DNA of 56,876 bases from Burkholderia aenigmatica. GTDB lineage: Bacteria; Pseudomonadota; Gammaproteobacteria; Burkholderiales; Burkholderiaceae. The translations under genes were made by a program, and so were the position numbers. Shown one piece after another: positions 1 to 7,651 of this stretch. The stretch lies in contig NZ_CABVQC010000063.1 in NCBI RefSeq assembly GCF_902499175.1, positions 1 through 56,876 of the forward strand, written 5' to 3'. The notes beneath the pieces are model-generated. The model did not search any database and was not told the DNA's origin. It saw only the letters and a list, made by a program, of their open reading frames with translations. How positions within the stretch are numbered: the first letter of the stretch is position 1; each line of letters starts with the position of its first letter.

Positions 1-274
1 TTAGGAGCGGAACGCCATGCCCTGTCGCGACTAGATCGGCCTACCCCGGAAAAATGCACTGAAATCAAGGGGACCCCGAACGGCGCAGCATGCATATCGC
101 GCCCCGTCGTCGGACCTGTTCCGGACTGGGCTGCTCGATGTTCTGCGTCGCCCGGCGCCGTCTCGCGGCGCGGCCCAGCCCTGCTTACCGGCCTACCGAA
201 GGCGCCTCGATGCGCCCGTGACGCGATGGGATCGCGGCTGCGGTCGTCATTGCCTGCCTGAGCTGGCTAATTCG
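1..274. other. left-edge intergenic sequence
   Basis: I see no convincing gene here. The reading frames are short and lack a ribosome site. The stretch lies downstream of the minus-strand transporter gene, so it may hold that gene's 3' untranslated end. Confidence 0.4.
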
Positions 275-1645
275 TCAAGTCACCGGCGGCGCGTGCCCAT
301 GATCCCCCAAGCCCCGAGCGTCGTCGTATTCCCGCGAAATATCCTTGTTCGTATAGTCGCCGAGCTTCGATGCGGCGACCACGCTCAGCACCGCACACAC
401 CAGCACGTACGCCGCGATCGCATAGCCCGAGTGGTAGTAGGCAAAAAGCGCCGTTGCGATCAGCGGTGCAGGGCCACCGGCAATGACCGACGCGAGCTGA
501 TAACCCATCGACGCGCCGCTATACCGCAACCGCCCCGTGAATGACTCGGCAATCAATGCAGCCTGCGGCCCATACATCATCGAATGCGGGACCAGCGACA
601 ACACGATGGCCGCGAAGATCCATACCGGATTCCGGCTATCGACCATCGCGAAGTAGATGAATCCGAACACGCCGACGGCAGCCGCACCGATGATGTACAT
701 CTTCCGCCGCCCGATCAGATCCGACACGTGCCCGAACAGCGGAATGGTGAAGAACTCGACCACGGATGCGACCAGCACCGCCGCCAGCAGCAGTTCGCGC
801 GTGACGCCCAGCGCCGTGATCCCGTAAGTGAACACGAACGCCGTATAGATATAGAACGGCGCCTGTTCGGCCATCCGCGCAAACGCCGACAGCACGATGT
901 CCCTCGGCTGCTTGCGCAGCACTTCGAGCATCGGCGTCCTCTCGATCCGATGCTCGGCCAGCAGCTTTGCGAAGATCGGCGTCTCGAGAATATTCAGGCG
1001 GATATAGAGCCCGATCGCAACCAGCACGATGCTGAGGAAAAACGGCACGCGCCAGCCCCACGTGAGGAACGCGTTGCCGGAAAGCCAGCTCATGGCCAGC
1101 ACGGCAAGGTTGGCGAGGAACAATCCCGCAGGCACGCCGAACTGCGGCCACGACGCGACGAAACCGCGATGCGTATTGGTGCGCGCCCACTCCATCGACA
1201 TCAGGACCGAGCCGCCCCATTCGCCACCCACGCCGACGCCCTGGATGAAGCGCAGGATCGTGAGGATAACGGCGCCCCAGATGCCGATCGCGACGTAGGT
1301 CGGAACGAAGGCCACGGCGAACGTGGCGAGCCCCATCAGCAACAGGGTCACGATCAGGGTGGCCTTGCGTCCGATGCGGTCGCCGTAATGGCCGAAGATC
1401 GCCGCGCCGACCGGCCGTGCGACAAAGCCGACGGCATAGATCAGGAACGCCTGCAGCGTGCCGACGAGAGGGTGGGATTGCGGGAAATACAGCTTTGCGA
1501 AGACCAGGCCGGTGACCGTGCTGTAGAGGAAGAAGTCATACCATTCGATCGTGGTGCCAATCGTGCTGGCGATGACGGCGCGGTGTAACTGGCGCCGGGC
1601 TTCCTCGTCGGAGAGGGGCGTGGCCGCGGATTGCATGGCAGCCAT
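275..1645 (-). CDS. MFS transporter, metabolite:H+ symporter (MHS) family
   Basis: 456 aa, normal length for the MHS branch of the major facilitator superfamily (relatives of ShiA, ProP and KgtP), which import organic acids, osmolytes or aromatic acids by proton symport across the inner membrane. The first membrane helix carries the family motif WYDFFLY. The loop between helices 2 and 3 reads GHYGDRIGRK, and the matching central loop reads GHVSDLIGRRK. About twelve hydrophobic segments are visible. A GGGAG ribosome site precedes the ATG at 1645; a second ATG lies nine bases in. It is transcribed alone, and a strong palindrome at 1762-1786 lies about 120 bases upstream. The substrate cannot be read from sequence. 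Confidence 0.9.
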   Translation of the reverse strand: MAAMQSAATPLSDEEARRQLHRAVIASTIGTTIEWYDFFLYSTVTGLVFAKLYFPQSHPLVGTLQAFLIYAVGFVARPVGAAIFGHYGDRIGRKATLIVTLLLMGLATFAVAFVPTYVAIGIWGAVILTILRFIQGVGVGGEWGGSVLMSMEWARTNTHRGFVASWPQFGVPAGLFLANLAVLAMSWLSGNAFLTWGWRVPFFLSIVLVAIGLYIRLNILETPIFAKLLAEHRIERTPMLEVLRKQPRDIVLSAFARMAEQAPFYIYTAFVFTYGITALGVTRELLLAAVLVASVVEFFTIPLFGHVSDLIGRRKMYIIGAAAVGVFGFIYFAMVDSRNPVWIFAAIVLSLVPHSMMYGPQAALIAESFTGRLRYSGASMGYQLASVIAGGPAPLIATALFAYYHSGYAIAAYVLVCAVLSVVAASKLGDYTNKDISREYDDARGLGDHGHAPPVT

Positions 1646-1761
1646 TTTGATATCTCCCGGAAAAGGGCGATAGAGAAATCAACCATACGCCCCGCGACAG
1701 GTTCCGGCAAGCGGGCGCTGAGAATGGCTATCACGGCGTTCCGACTTTTGTTCAGCGATCC

Positions 1762-1786
1762 TTAAATATCATAATATGATATTTAA
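1762..1786. promoter_or_regulatory. 25-bp palindromic operator upstream of the MHS transporter
   Basis: Two perfect 11-bp arms (TTAAATATCAT and its complement) flank a 3-bp centre. The site lies in an AT-rich island about 117 bases before the transporter start, where a promoter is expected. Symmetry and position suggest the binding site of a dimeric repressor, for example of the GntR class. The regulator gene is not visible in the window. Confidence 0.55.
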
Positions 1787-2202
1787 TTGTCGTTCGACGC
1801 GGAAACGATCGGGGTGGCGTGATGTTCGAACTGGACGCATGTAGATGCCGGGCCGGGATTTCGCGGATCGTTCGACGACCGCACCTGACGCCGTTACGGC
1901 TCGCGCTGCGCTCAGACGGCCCGAACCGCTGCCAGCATGTACTCAAACCCTCGGGCTACGACAATTTCAGCTTTGCTCGTAAAACGTAACCTGGATGCAA
2001 CGTGTAGGGAAAGATGTCGAACGCGTCTCGGTACCCCGCGAAATCCACGGCAGCCGCCCCTGTTTTAACAGCCTTGCAGCTTGATTCAGTCCGACGCGCG
2101 GTTCGAACGCGACGCATGTATATCCGAAAGCGTGCACGGGATATTCGGACCCGGCTCCAGACCAGGAACAACTTTCCCGTCGGCGTCCGCTCCGACCACC
2201 AT
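1787..2202. other. intergenic region without a recognised gene
   Basis: Together with 1646-1761 this separates the transporter from the next minus-strand gene. Frames up to about 75 codons exist on both strands, but none has a ribosome site, a recognisable domain or coherent codon use. Confidence 0.4.
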
Positions 2203-2517
2203 TTACGCGTCTTTGAGCCAGGGCATTTCCACGGGTGACACGACCAGTTGCCGGAATTCGCGTTTCAGATCGAAGATGAACCCAACCAGGATCATGGATT
2301 CGGCGTAAGGAATCGGAAAAACATGCGGATTTTCCGGACTACGCAGCGGGCGCTCGGGCGTATCCGCAGTCGCCGCGGCGTTCTCGCGAACGCTTTCCAG
2401 TTCGTCGGCCATGGCCGGGTCGCCGGCTTTCAGCACGCGGCTACGCAGGTCGCTGAAGGGCTCGATGCGCGCAGCATCTTCATGGTATTCAGGCACTTCA
2501 TAAACGAACCAGGACAT
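2203..2517 (-). CDS. hypothetical protein, 104 aa
   Basis: I do not recognise the family. The protein is soluble, with no signal peptide or membrane segment. An acidic N-terminal half, including a run of short-chain residues and prolines, is followed by a more hydrophobic part (ESMILVGFIFDLKREFRQLV) that could form a strand-helix unit. The ATG at 2517 has a clear AGGAG ribosome site at normal spacing, which supports translation. The gene stands alone, just before the low-GC toxin/immunity patch, so it could belong to that patch, but nothing in it shows this. Confidence 0.6.
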   Translation of the reverse strand: MSWFVYEVPEYHEDAARIEPFSDLRSRVLKAGDPAMADELESVRENAAATADTPERPLRSPENPHVFPIPYAESMILVGFIFDLKREFRQLVVSPVEMPWLKDA

Positions 2518-2932
2518 TTTCGTCTCCTATGAGAAGGGGCGCTATTCTAACGCCGCGCGAGGATCCACCGAAAATCGGCCATGGTGTGCGATGGACTCGG
2601 GCGCCGCGAGGCAGTCTACCAGCGGCGATCCTCGTCGATCTCCTGACCACGAGTCCGACTCGTTCGCTTTAGAGTTAAGTCTGGTGCGGCGCAAGAGTGA
2701 TAGGTATCAACCCTGTTAAAAATGTTGATCATAGGTATTATGTCAAATCATGTTTTTGGCGTGGAAGACGGCCCCACAAATGTTTGCTCACGAACAAGAA
2801 GACTCTAAATTCTAGGTGGTGAACATGGATCATGTCTTTCATGGCGAGTGATCCTCCACACTATCCTCGTCAGGTCGAGGCGATCCGTTCAGACTCTTGT
2901 TCGCGATGGTGGTAAAGCATATTTCATCCCCC
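2518..2932. other. AT-richer intergenic stretch
   Basis: No gene is seen. Base composition drops from about 2650 onward, continuous with the low-GC toxin/immunity remnants to its right, which suggests the patch was acquired as one block. Confidence 0.4.
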
Positions 2933-3196
2933 TCAGGATGGCGCTCCACGATCTGCTCCGGGTTTGATTATCAAACAATCATCCATAATTTGACTCCTGC
3001 ATTTATTCGCAAAGTCATTGGCAAGTATTTTGTCTTCGATAAAATTCTTCAATTGGGATTTGGTTATTTCATAATATTCCTCGCAATCAATCGTGCCATT
3101 GCTAACTGGAATCGATAGATAGTGCACGCCTGAGTCAAGTCCAACTCCTATCGAGTATCCATCTTCCGAGGAGAAGTAAATATCATTGAATTTCAT
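2933..3196 (-). CDS. small immunity-like protein, 87 aa
   Basis: A small soluble, low-GC gene unlike its surroundings. The core reads as a strand-rich N-terminal part with the phrase HYLSIPVSNG followed by EEYYEI, then a helix. This layout resembles small immunity proteins encoded next to polymorphic toxins (T6SS/Rhs/CDI tips), though I cannot name the family. The start overlaps the stop of the upstream 54-codon frame (ATGA), implying translational coupling to what looks like the tail of a toxin gene. The ribosome site is weak (GAAG), consistent with coupling. The assignment rests on context and general resemblance. Confidence 0.55.
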   Translation of the reverse strand: MKFNDIYFSSEDGYSIGVGLDSGVHYLSIPVSNGTIDCEEYYEITKSQLKNFIEDKILANDFANKCRSQIMDDCLIIKPGADRGAPS

Positions 3197-3357
3197 GCGT
3201 ACACTTCAGTTGATATCAATTTGATTTTCTGTGCATTTAAAGGAGGATATTCTGCCCGCAATTTCTCATTAAGAATAGAAACTCTATTCATGTGACGGGC
3301 ACCTGAAATCTCGAAGCACGATCCCTCTGACGAACTTACACACCCGAACGGTTTCAT
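3193..3357 (-). pseudogene. 54-codon orphan frame, probable C-terminal tail of a polymorphic toxin
   Basis: Open from an ATG at 3357 with no ribosome site, ending in a TGA that overlaps the start of the 87-aa gene. The phrase CFEISGARHMNR and a basic, helical end look like the last part of a larger protein, not a complete one. Polymorphic toxin genes characteristically end in a 4-base overlap with their immunity gene. I therefore read this as a displaced toxin tail that has lost its N-terminal delivery region. It could be a meaningless frame, but its base composition matches its partner. Confidence 0.4.
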
Positions 3358-3387
3358 GGGCCCCAGTGCTCAAATGCATTTCACCTC

Positions 3388-3672
3388 TCAACTAGGCATG
3401 CGCATCAGGCACTCGCGTAGGCGCTTGACAAGCTCTGGATCGTTGACGCAATCGACAGGTCGAATTCCGTCGAGTGCCGGCACATTCGAGTCGATCCATT
3501 TTTTGGCCGATTTCGGGCCGGCCACCCAATAGATTGTATAAGCAAGATCAATGTGGCCGTTGAGATCGGCAGCCAACTCCTTGACTTCCGGGAGATCGAT
3601 GTATTTGGAAAATAAACTTGAGAACTTTTCCCAGGATTCGTCTCCTCCGTAGTATTGCTCGAGTTCAATCAT
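3388..3672 (-). CDS. DUF2384 (MbcA/ParS/Xre toxin-binding)-like antitoxin, 94 aa
   Basis: The last ~45 residues (KKWIDSNVPALDGIRPVDC and the following ELVKRLRECL) match the pattern of the MbcA/ParS/Xre toxin-binding domain: W, a small loop, an 'LxGxRP' turn and a closing helix. Members neutralise RES-type toxins. There is no helix-turn-helix, so this would be a toxin-binding domain on its own. I chose the ATG at 3672 because GGAGG precedes it and it overlaps the upstream stop as ATGA; an extension to 3762 would read through the toxin frame. The gene sits directly behind a toxin-like tail. Confidence 0.55.
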   Translation of the reverse strand: MIELEQYYGGDESWEKFSSLFSKYIDLPEVKELAADLNGHIDLAYTIYWVAGPKSAKKWIDSNVPALDGIRPVDCVNDPELVKRLRECLMRMPS

Positions 3673-4028
3673 TGGAATCCTCCAAATGAAATTGGATTGG
3701 TGCCACACGAGTGGCGGGCGAATGGCGCCAAAATTCCATCGTATCCATTCTGGCTTGCCCAAACACTTGGTTGATGAGTGAAATCGTCACGATCCCCAGC
3801 GGTGTCTTTCAGGGAGGCCGGGACATCCATCTCTTCTCGAGTCCGCGACCGATGCCACGTCAGCCGCCAACCGCTCTCGCCTCCCGCCGTAACAAGCACG
3901 TTATATTCTCCTCCCAGGCAACGCAAAGCAACACGCGTCGCATCGACAGACGACAACCCGTCATCGCCGCATTTCCGACGCGCTTCTTCACCCCGGGAGA
4001 CCGAGAAAAATGGACCACGCGCAGTACT
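3669..4028 (-). pseudogene. truncated toxin C-terminus (RES/ART-like)
   Basis: A frame open from a stop at 4029-4031 down to TGA at 3669, with no good start and its 5' part replaced by the divergently read methyltransferase gene. The last third reads SVWASQNGYDGILAPFARH, then GTNPISF. That 'GYDGI-(x)-P-(x)-R-(x)-G-(x)-N-(x)-F' ending is typical of RES toxins and of several ADP-ribosyl-like polymorphic toxin tips. It overlaps the DUF2384-like gene by 4 bases, the order expected for toxin then immunity in delivered-toxin loci (classic xre-res pairs run the other way). I infer a decapitated toxin kept beside its antidote. Confidence 0.5.
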
Positions 4029-4852
4029 TCAGCCAAAGTTCGATTCAGGCCGCGAATCTTCGTCTGCATTACCTGACGCAGTTACTGCGTGAGCAGACAG
4101 GCTCGATCGTCCAGTACGGCATCCTCCGGGGCCTGCCCATCGGCGTCAGCCATTGGGCGGAAGTCGCGGTGGGCGGCTACCTGCTCGGCACCTACGAGAT
4201 CGCCGTTTGCGCGATTCTCGAAGCGCTCGGATCGCCCGAAAAGGTGCTGGTCGACCTGGGGGCCGCCGACGGGATTTTCGGCATCGGCCTGGTTCGGAAC
4301 AACGTCTTCGCCCGCAGCGTGTGTTTCGAAATGGACGAGCAGCGCCGCCAGGCCATCCAGCATCGGGCCGCGGAGATGGGGCTGGCGGACCGGGTCGCCG
4401 TGTTCGGCCAGGCCGATCGCAACCTGCCCGTCATCCTGGCGGAGCACGGCGGCGATCCGGCCGAACGGGTCATCCTGTGCGATATCGAGGGCGCGGAGTT
4501 CGAGCTGTTCGACAATGCGCTGCTGGAACAGCTTTCCGGCAGCCAGGTCATCATCGAAATCCACGATTTCCTGCTTGCCGACCCGGAGCAAGCCGCACGC
4601 GCGTTCGACGAATTGAGCCAGCGCGCCAGCGAGCATTTCCACGTGTACGAGATTCGCGACGGCTTGCGGGACATTCGCAACATCCCGTTGCTGCGCCACT
4701 GGTCGGACTGGGACGCATGGCTCATGTGCGTCGAGGCGCGTTACCGGATGATGCGATGGATCTGGCTCGAGCCGAAAAGCCAGCCGCGGCGTACCGGTCA
4801 TGACATCGACCGGCTGATCCTCGACTATCAACGCCGGATTTTCACCGCCTGA
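4010..4852 (+). CDS. FkbM-like SAM-dependent methyltransferase, 280 aa
   Basis: A class I methyltransferase. Motif I is VLVDLGAADGIFGIGL, the acidic end of strand 2 is CFEMDE, and ILCDIEGAEFELFD matches the 'D-x-E-G-x-E' signature of FkbM-type O-methyltransferases. About 70 N-terminal residues precede the Rossmann core and a ~60-residue tail follows. FkbM proteins usually methylate sugar or polyketide hydroxyls, so a role in glycan modification is possible; three glycosyltransferases lie 25 kb away, too far to argue linkage. A GGAGA ribosome site precedes the ATG. The 5' end overlaps the truncated toxin frame on the other strand, marking a recombination junction. Confidence 0.8.
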   Translation: MDHAQYFSQSSIQAANLRLHYLTQLLREQTGSIVQYGILRGLPIGVSHWAEVAVGGYLLGTYEIAVCAILEALGSPEKVLVDLGAADGIFGIGLVRNNVFARSVCFEMDEQRRQAIQHRAAEMGLADRVAVFGQADRNLPVILAEHGGDPAERVILCDIEGAEFELFDNALLEQLSGSQVIIEIHDFLLADPEQAARAFDELSQRASEHFHVYEIRDGLRDIRNIPLLRHWSDWDAWLMCVEARYRMMRWIWLEPKSQPRRTGHDIDRLILDYQRRIFTA

Positions 4853-4972
4853 TGCACGCGAACGGGCACGCATCGGAACACGGCGCGCCCGGTTGCCACG
4901 ACATCACACGTACCGCAGGGGTGTCTTTGATTTTTGTGCCGTTCTCCCGTTACGGACACCTGGGGCTGTAGC

Positions 4973-4991
4973 GGGGCTCACTTGCGGCCCC
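4973..4991 (+). terminator. possible terminator after the methyltransferase
   Basis: GGGGC and GCCCC form a 5-bp stem with a 9-base loop, followed within 10 bases by a T-rich run. It lies about 120 bases past the methyltransferase stop. The stem is short, so this is a weak call. Confidence 0.3.
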
Positions 4992-5048
4992 ATGTCATTC
5001 TCTTTTTGAATCAGCCGCTTGCCGACTACTGATTTCGATGACGACGTC

Positions 5049-5171
5049 ATGCCGGAATTTTCCACTTTCAAATGGGACAGTTTTGTGGGCCAGGATCACT
5101 GGCCAGATCATCAATACAAGCTCAAACCGAATTCATCTTTCCAGCCATGCAAGGAAATTGCGGTCGAATAG
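5049..5171 (+). other. 40-codon low-GC frame in the 4853-5236 gap
   Basis: The gap between the methyltransferase and the pilus locus holds a coherent-looking 40-codon frame (begins MPEFSTFKWDSFVGQDHW) with no ribosome site. It could be the relic of a gene end, in keeping with the mosaic low-GC material to the left. An inverted repeat (GGCCAG at 5088-5093, CTGGCC at 5099-5104) lies inside it. I do not recognise the product. Confidence 0.25.
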
Positions 5172-5236
5172 TCACCTCGTCAGACCGTATGGATGACCAA
5201 ACAACCAGTGCAAATGTAAACAGACCCAGGCAGCGG

Positions 5237-5893
5237 TCAACAAGCTGAATGGCCGGGAATCGCCACGACTCGCCCGTTCAAAGGCAGCGGCAAGCCGGGA
5301 TACACATTGAAGTCCTCAAGCGGCTGACCATCCACGGTCGCCCCCTTCACCGTGAACCGTACCGTGCCTGTTGCCGTGAGGCGCGCCGCACCGGGCGCCG
5401 TGCACGTCACGGACAGTGCCTCGCGTTCGTTTTCCGGCATCTGGCGAACGAGTCCGCTGAATCCCACGCTGATCACAACACTGCCGGCGGTCGCAGTCGT
5501 CCGCTCTGCCTGCATCCTGACCACCGGCTTCACGTTCAGCCGATACACGGTTTCCGATGCGACCGGGCGCAAGGGTTTCAACGTGATGGTTTTGGTCTGC
5601 CCGGGCGCGAGACTAAACCGGAATGGAAATGCGTACAGCGCCGGATGCGCGCTGTCGCCGACCTCCTCCAGCCTTTCGTCCTTCAGGGGAACACCGGGGT
5701 TGAGCAGGCGCGACAGCGAAATCTCGACATACTCCGGGTGCCAGCCGTTGTTGACCACCCGGGCAAACACGGTCCGGTCGCGAACGACCGCCTCCTTCGG
5801 TATCAGATCGATCGCGCCCGCAACCGGCAGCGGCATCGACAGGCATGCGATCGCTATCGCGAGCGCCCTCACACCGATCGTAGCGTGAGACAT
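5237..5893 (-). CDS. periplasmic pilus chaperone, PapD-like (alternate chaperone/usher)
   Basis: 218 aa with a cleavable signal peptide (about residues 1-27, ending VAGA) and two immunoglobulin-like domains. The first runs to about residue 150 and includes the G-strand-like phrase VVISVGFSGLVRQMP; the second ends in a cysteine. Such chaperones hold pilin subunits by donating a strand and pass them to the usher. This is the last gene of the minus-strand pilus operon, starting one base after the stop of the second pilin, so it is probably dedicated to that subunit or to a tip protein. Sequence is clearly divergent from the chaperone at 9171-9860. Confidence 0.8.
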   Translation of the reverse strand: MSHATIGVRALAIAIACLSMPLPVAGAIDLIPKEAVVRDRTVFARVVNNGWHPEYVEISLSRLLNPGVPLKDERLEEVGDSAHPALYAFPFRFSLAPGQTKTITLKPLRPVASETVYRLNVKPVVRMQAERTTATAGSVVISVGFSGLVRQMPENEREALSVTCTAPGAARLTATGTVRFTVKGATVDGQPLEDFNVYPGLPLPLNGRVVAIPGHSAC

Positions 5894-5894
5894 A

Positions 5895-6455
5895 TCACGG
5901 CCCCTTCACCACCGGTTCGAACGTGAGCGACAGAACACCGCTGTAGATGCCGACGGTGCTCTTGAAATCGCCGGCCGGCGGTAGAGCAGATACCTTCAGT
6001 GTGTAATAGCCGATCGAATCGGTATTGGGGGCGCTCGGCGCGGGGTTCGTGAACGGCTTGCTTTGGCCGACCGCGAGCGGTATCGGTGCGCCGTTTGCCC
6101 CCGCCAGCGTGACGGTCGGCGGCTGAAACGCGAGGCTGCCGTTCGCCTGATTGAGAATCTGCAGCGGCGTATCCATGCGAACCTGAAACGTACCGCTGGA
6201 CGAGGTCACGCGCAACCCGGCCGCCACCTCGTAGGGCGAATTCCGGGCGCCGGCCTGCAGCATTTTCAGCTGCCCGTCGCCGAACCAACCGCCCTGGTTG
6301 TCCGTCACCTCGAACGTGTCGCGTGACGCAACGGTCGCCGTGATCGTGCTTGAGGTCTTGCCGTACAAAATGACCAGCGGATTGACCTGCGACGCCGCCA
6401 CGAGGGGGAGCAAGGCCGACGCGATCAGCACGCACTTCGCCAAGTGATATTTCAT
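5895..6455 (-). CDS. second pilin, CFA/I (CS1)-type fimbrial subunit
   Basis: 186 aa with a signal peptide (about 1-21). The mature part ends with the phrase GIYSGVLSLTFEP, parallel to GSYSGDLVMLFEP at the end of the major pilin at 12477-12974. This C-terminal strand is shared by the CFA/I-CblA pilin family. It is longer than the major pilin and may be a minor or alternative shaft subunit. AGGA precedes the ATG at 6455, and the gene begins 8 bases after the frameshifted tip-protein gene. Its first ~16 codons have a degenerate duplicate at 7596-7643, part of the tandem duplication. Confidence 0.8.
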   Translation of the reverse strand: MKYHLAKCVLIASALLPLVAASQVNPLVILYGKTSSTITATVASRDTFEVTDNQGGWFGDGQLKMLQAGARNSPYEVAAGLRVTSSSGTFQVRMDTPLQILNQANGSLAFQPPTVTLAGANGAPIPLAVGQSKPFTNPAPSAPNTDSIGYYTLKVSALPPAGDFKSTVGIYSGVLSLTFEPVVKGP

Positions 6456-6463
6456 ACGGAATC

Positions 6464-7512
6464 CTATGATTTTGTAATGACCGTGAATGTCAGCACATCA
6501 CTGTAGCTGCCGGCCTTGACGTCATCACTCACGGACGTCGAGAAGGTTGGGATAAAACAATTGCTTGGTCCGTCGCCGAGTGGAACCGAGGTACTGCTGT
6601 CGTTCGGCAGCATCGTAGGGGGGGCCACCATGTCGGCTCTGGTCAAGGTGATCCCGTACGGCACCGTCTGTGTGGTGTCTGCCAGATTCTTGAGCAGATA
6701 GCGGTTGCCGACCCGGCCGTTTTCGTTATGTGCATCGATAACGAATCGCGCATTCTTGATATTGATATCCCCGAGCACGTTGGTTGTTCTAAAACAAAGC
6801 TGCTCCGCGGGAGCGGAAACACTTTCTCGTTGTTGCCACGCGGCAACTCACCCAGGTTCCAGTCGGGCGCCGTCACCGTGAGCTCGATCTGCGGCCGTGG
6901 CGGTGGCGGGGTGACGATTGGATCCGCTATAAGCGTGCACCCTCCAGTCGTATCTGCACTGACATACGCGCCCCCTGTGATTTCAGCTATGTCAAACTCG
7001 TTTGTGACGTCTGCCGCGCGGATGGACACGGCTGGCCATTCGGCGATTTTCGCCTTCTGTATTCTGGCCGTCACGGTCGCAGAAAATGGGCGCCACTCTA
7101 CCCAAGGCGTCTTGGGGAGAGACGTCGGGGGGAACTGTAGATTCGTATATATCGCATACTCTGGGAGGGTTGACTGCCTGTCGGTATATCCTACCCCGTT
7201 CAACCAAACGTAATCGGCCACAAAAGTGTTCTGTTTCGGGGCTCCTGTTTTGTCATAGGAATAGAACATTACCCCTCGTGCCTGGAAAACCATTGGCCCT
7301 CCCGATCCGTTGACGTTAGGCATATAGTCATAGTTAATCGTCACGCCAACAGTGACGGTGCCGTCGCCGTTGTCTTTCCACGAGCACTGACTGTATCCGC
7401 TGCTCACATGGGCAACGCCCATATGCCCCACGTCTGCGGAAGCCGACCTTATGACGAGCAACAACAGCACCAGCTTGCCCCATGACACGACGCTGTCACA
7501 AGTGCGATCCAT
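6464..7512 (-). pseudogene. CblD-type pilus tip protein, copy 2, frameshifted
   Basis: A homologue of the intact neighbour at 7652-8692. It starts at an ATG (7512) with a GAGGGG ribosome site, a signal peptide and the conserved SSGYSQCSW. The frame is lost after ELPRGNNEKVF. Alignment with the sister copy shows that one base is missing near 6816-6820 (beside a TTT run); restoring it gives a continuous protein through LCF and GRVGNRYLLKN to the terminal SYSDVLTFTV. CblD proteins sit at the pilus tip and initiate assembly. As read, only a 5'-truncated product or none is made. It may be a true mutation, a sequencing error or phase variation. Confidence 0.75.
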
Positions 7513-7527
7513 AGGTTTTCCCCTCGC

Positions 7528-7643
7528 TTAATTTCCACCGAGCTGCTAAATCACGATGCCGTAACCCACGGTGATGAACACCGGCGCAGGTATATGGCTT
7601 GCGACGCCGCGATCAGCACGCGCTTTGCCATGCGTTGTTTCAT
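7528..7643 (-). pseudogene. duplication scar: pilin 5' end fused to chaperone 3' end
   Basis: Between the two tip-protein genes the minus strand reads an ATG with an AGGA site and about 16 codons matching the start of the second pilin (MKQRMAKRVLIAAS against MKYHLAKCVLIAS). It then jumps at about 7595 into the last ~20 codons of the one-domain chaperone gene (PAPVFITVGYG matches exactly). The chaperone part is out of frame with the pilin part and carries a TAG where the intact gene has a tyrosine codon. This is the junction expected from tandem duplication. Confidence 0.75.
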
Positions 7644-7651
7644 ACGGAATC

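Noticed and set aside
4082..4873. 263-codon minus-strand frame opposite the methyltransferase
   Set aside because: It does not continue the truncated toxin frame (different phase, stop at 4029-4031) and has shadow-like composition.
4900..5236. Suspected insertion-sequence remnant between the methyltransferase and the pilus locus
   Set aside because: No terminal inverted repeats, target duplication or transposase codons could be recognised.
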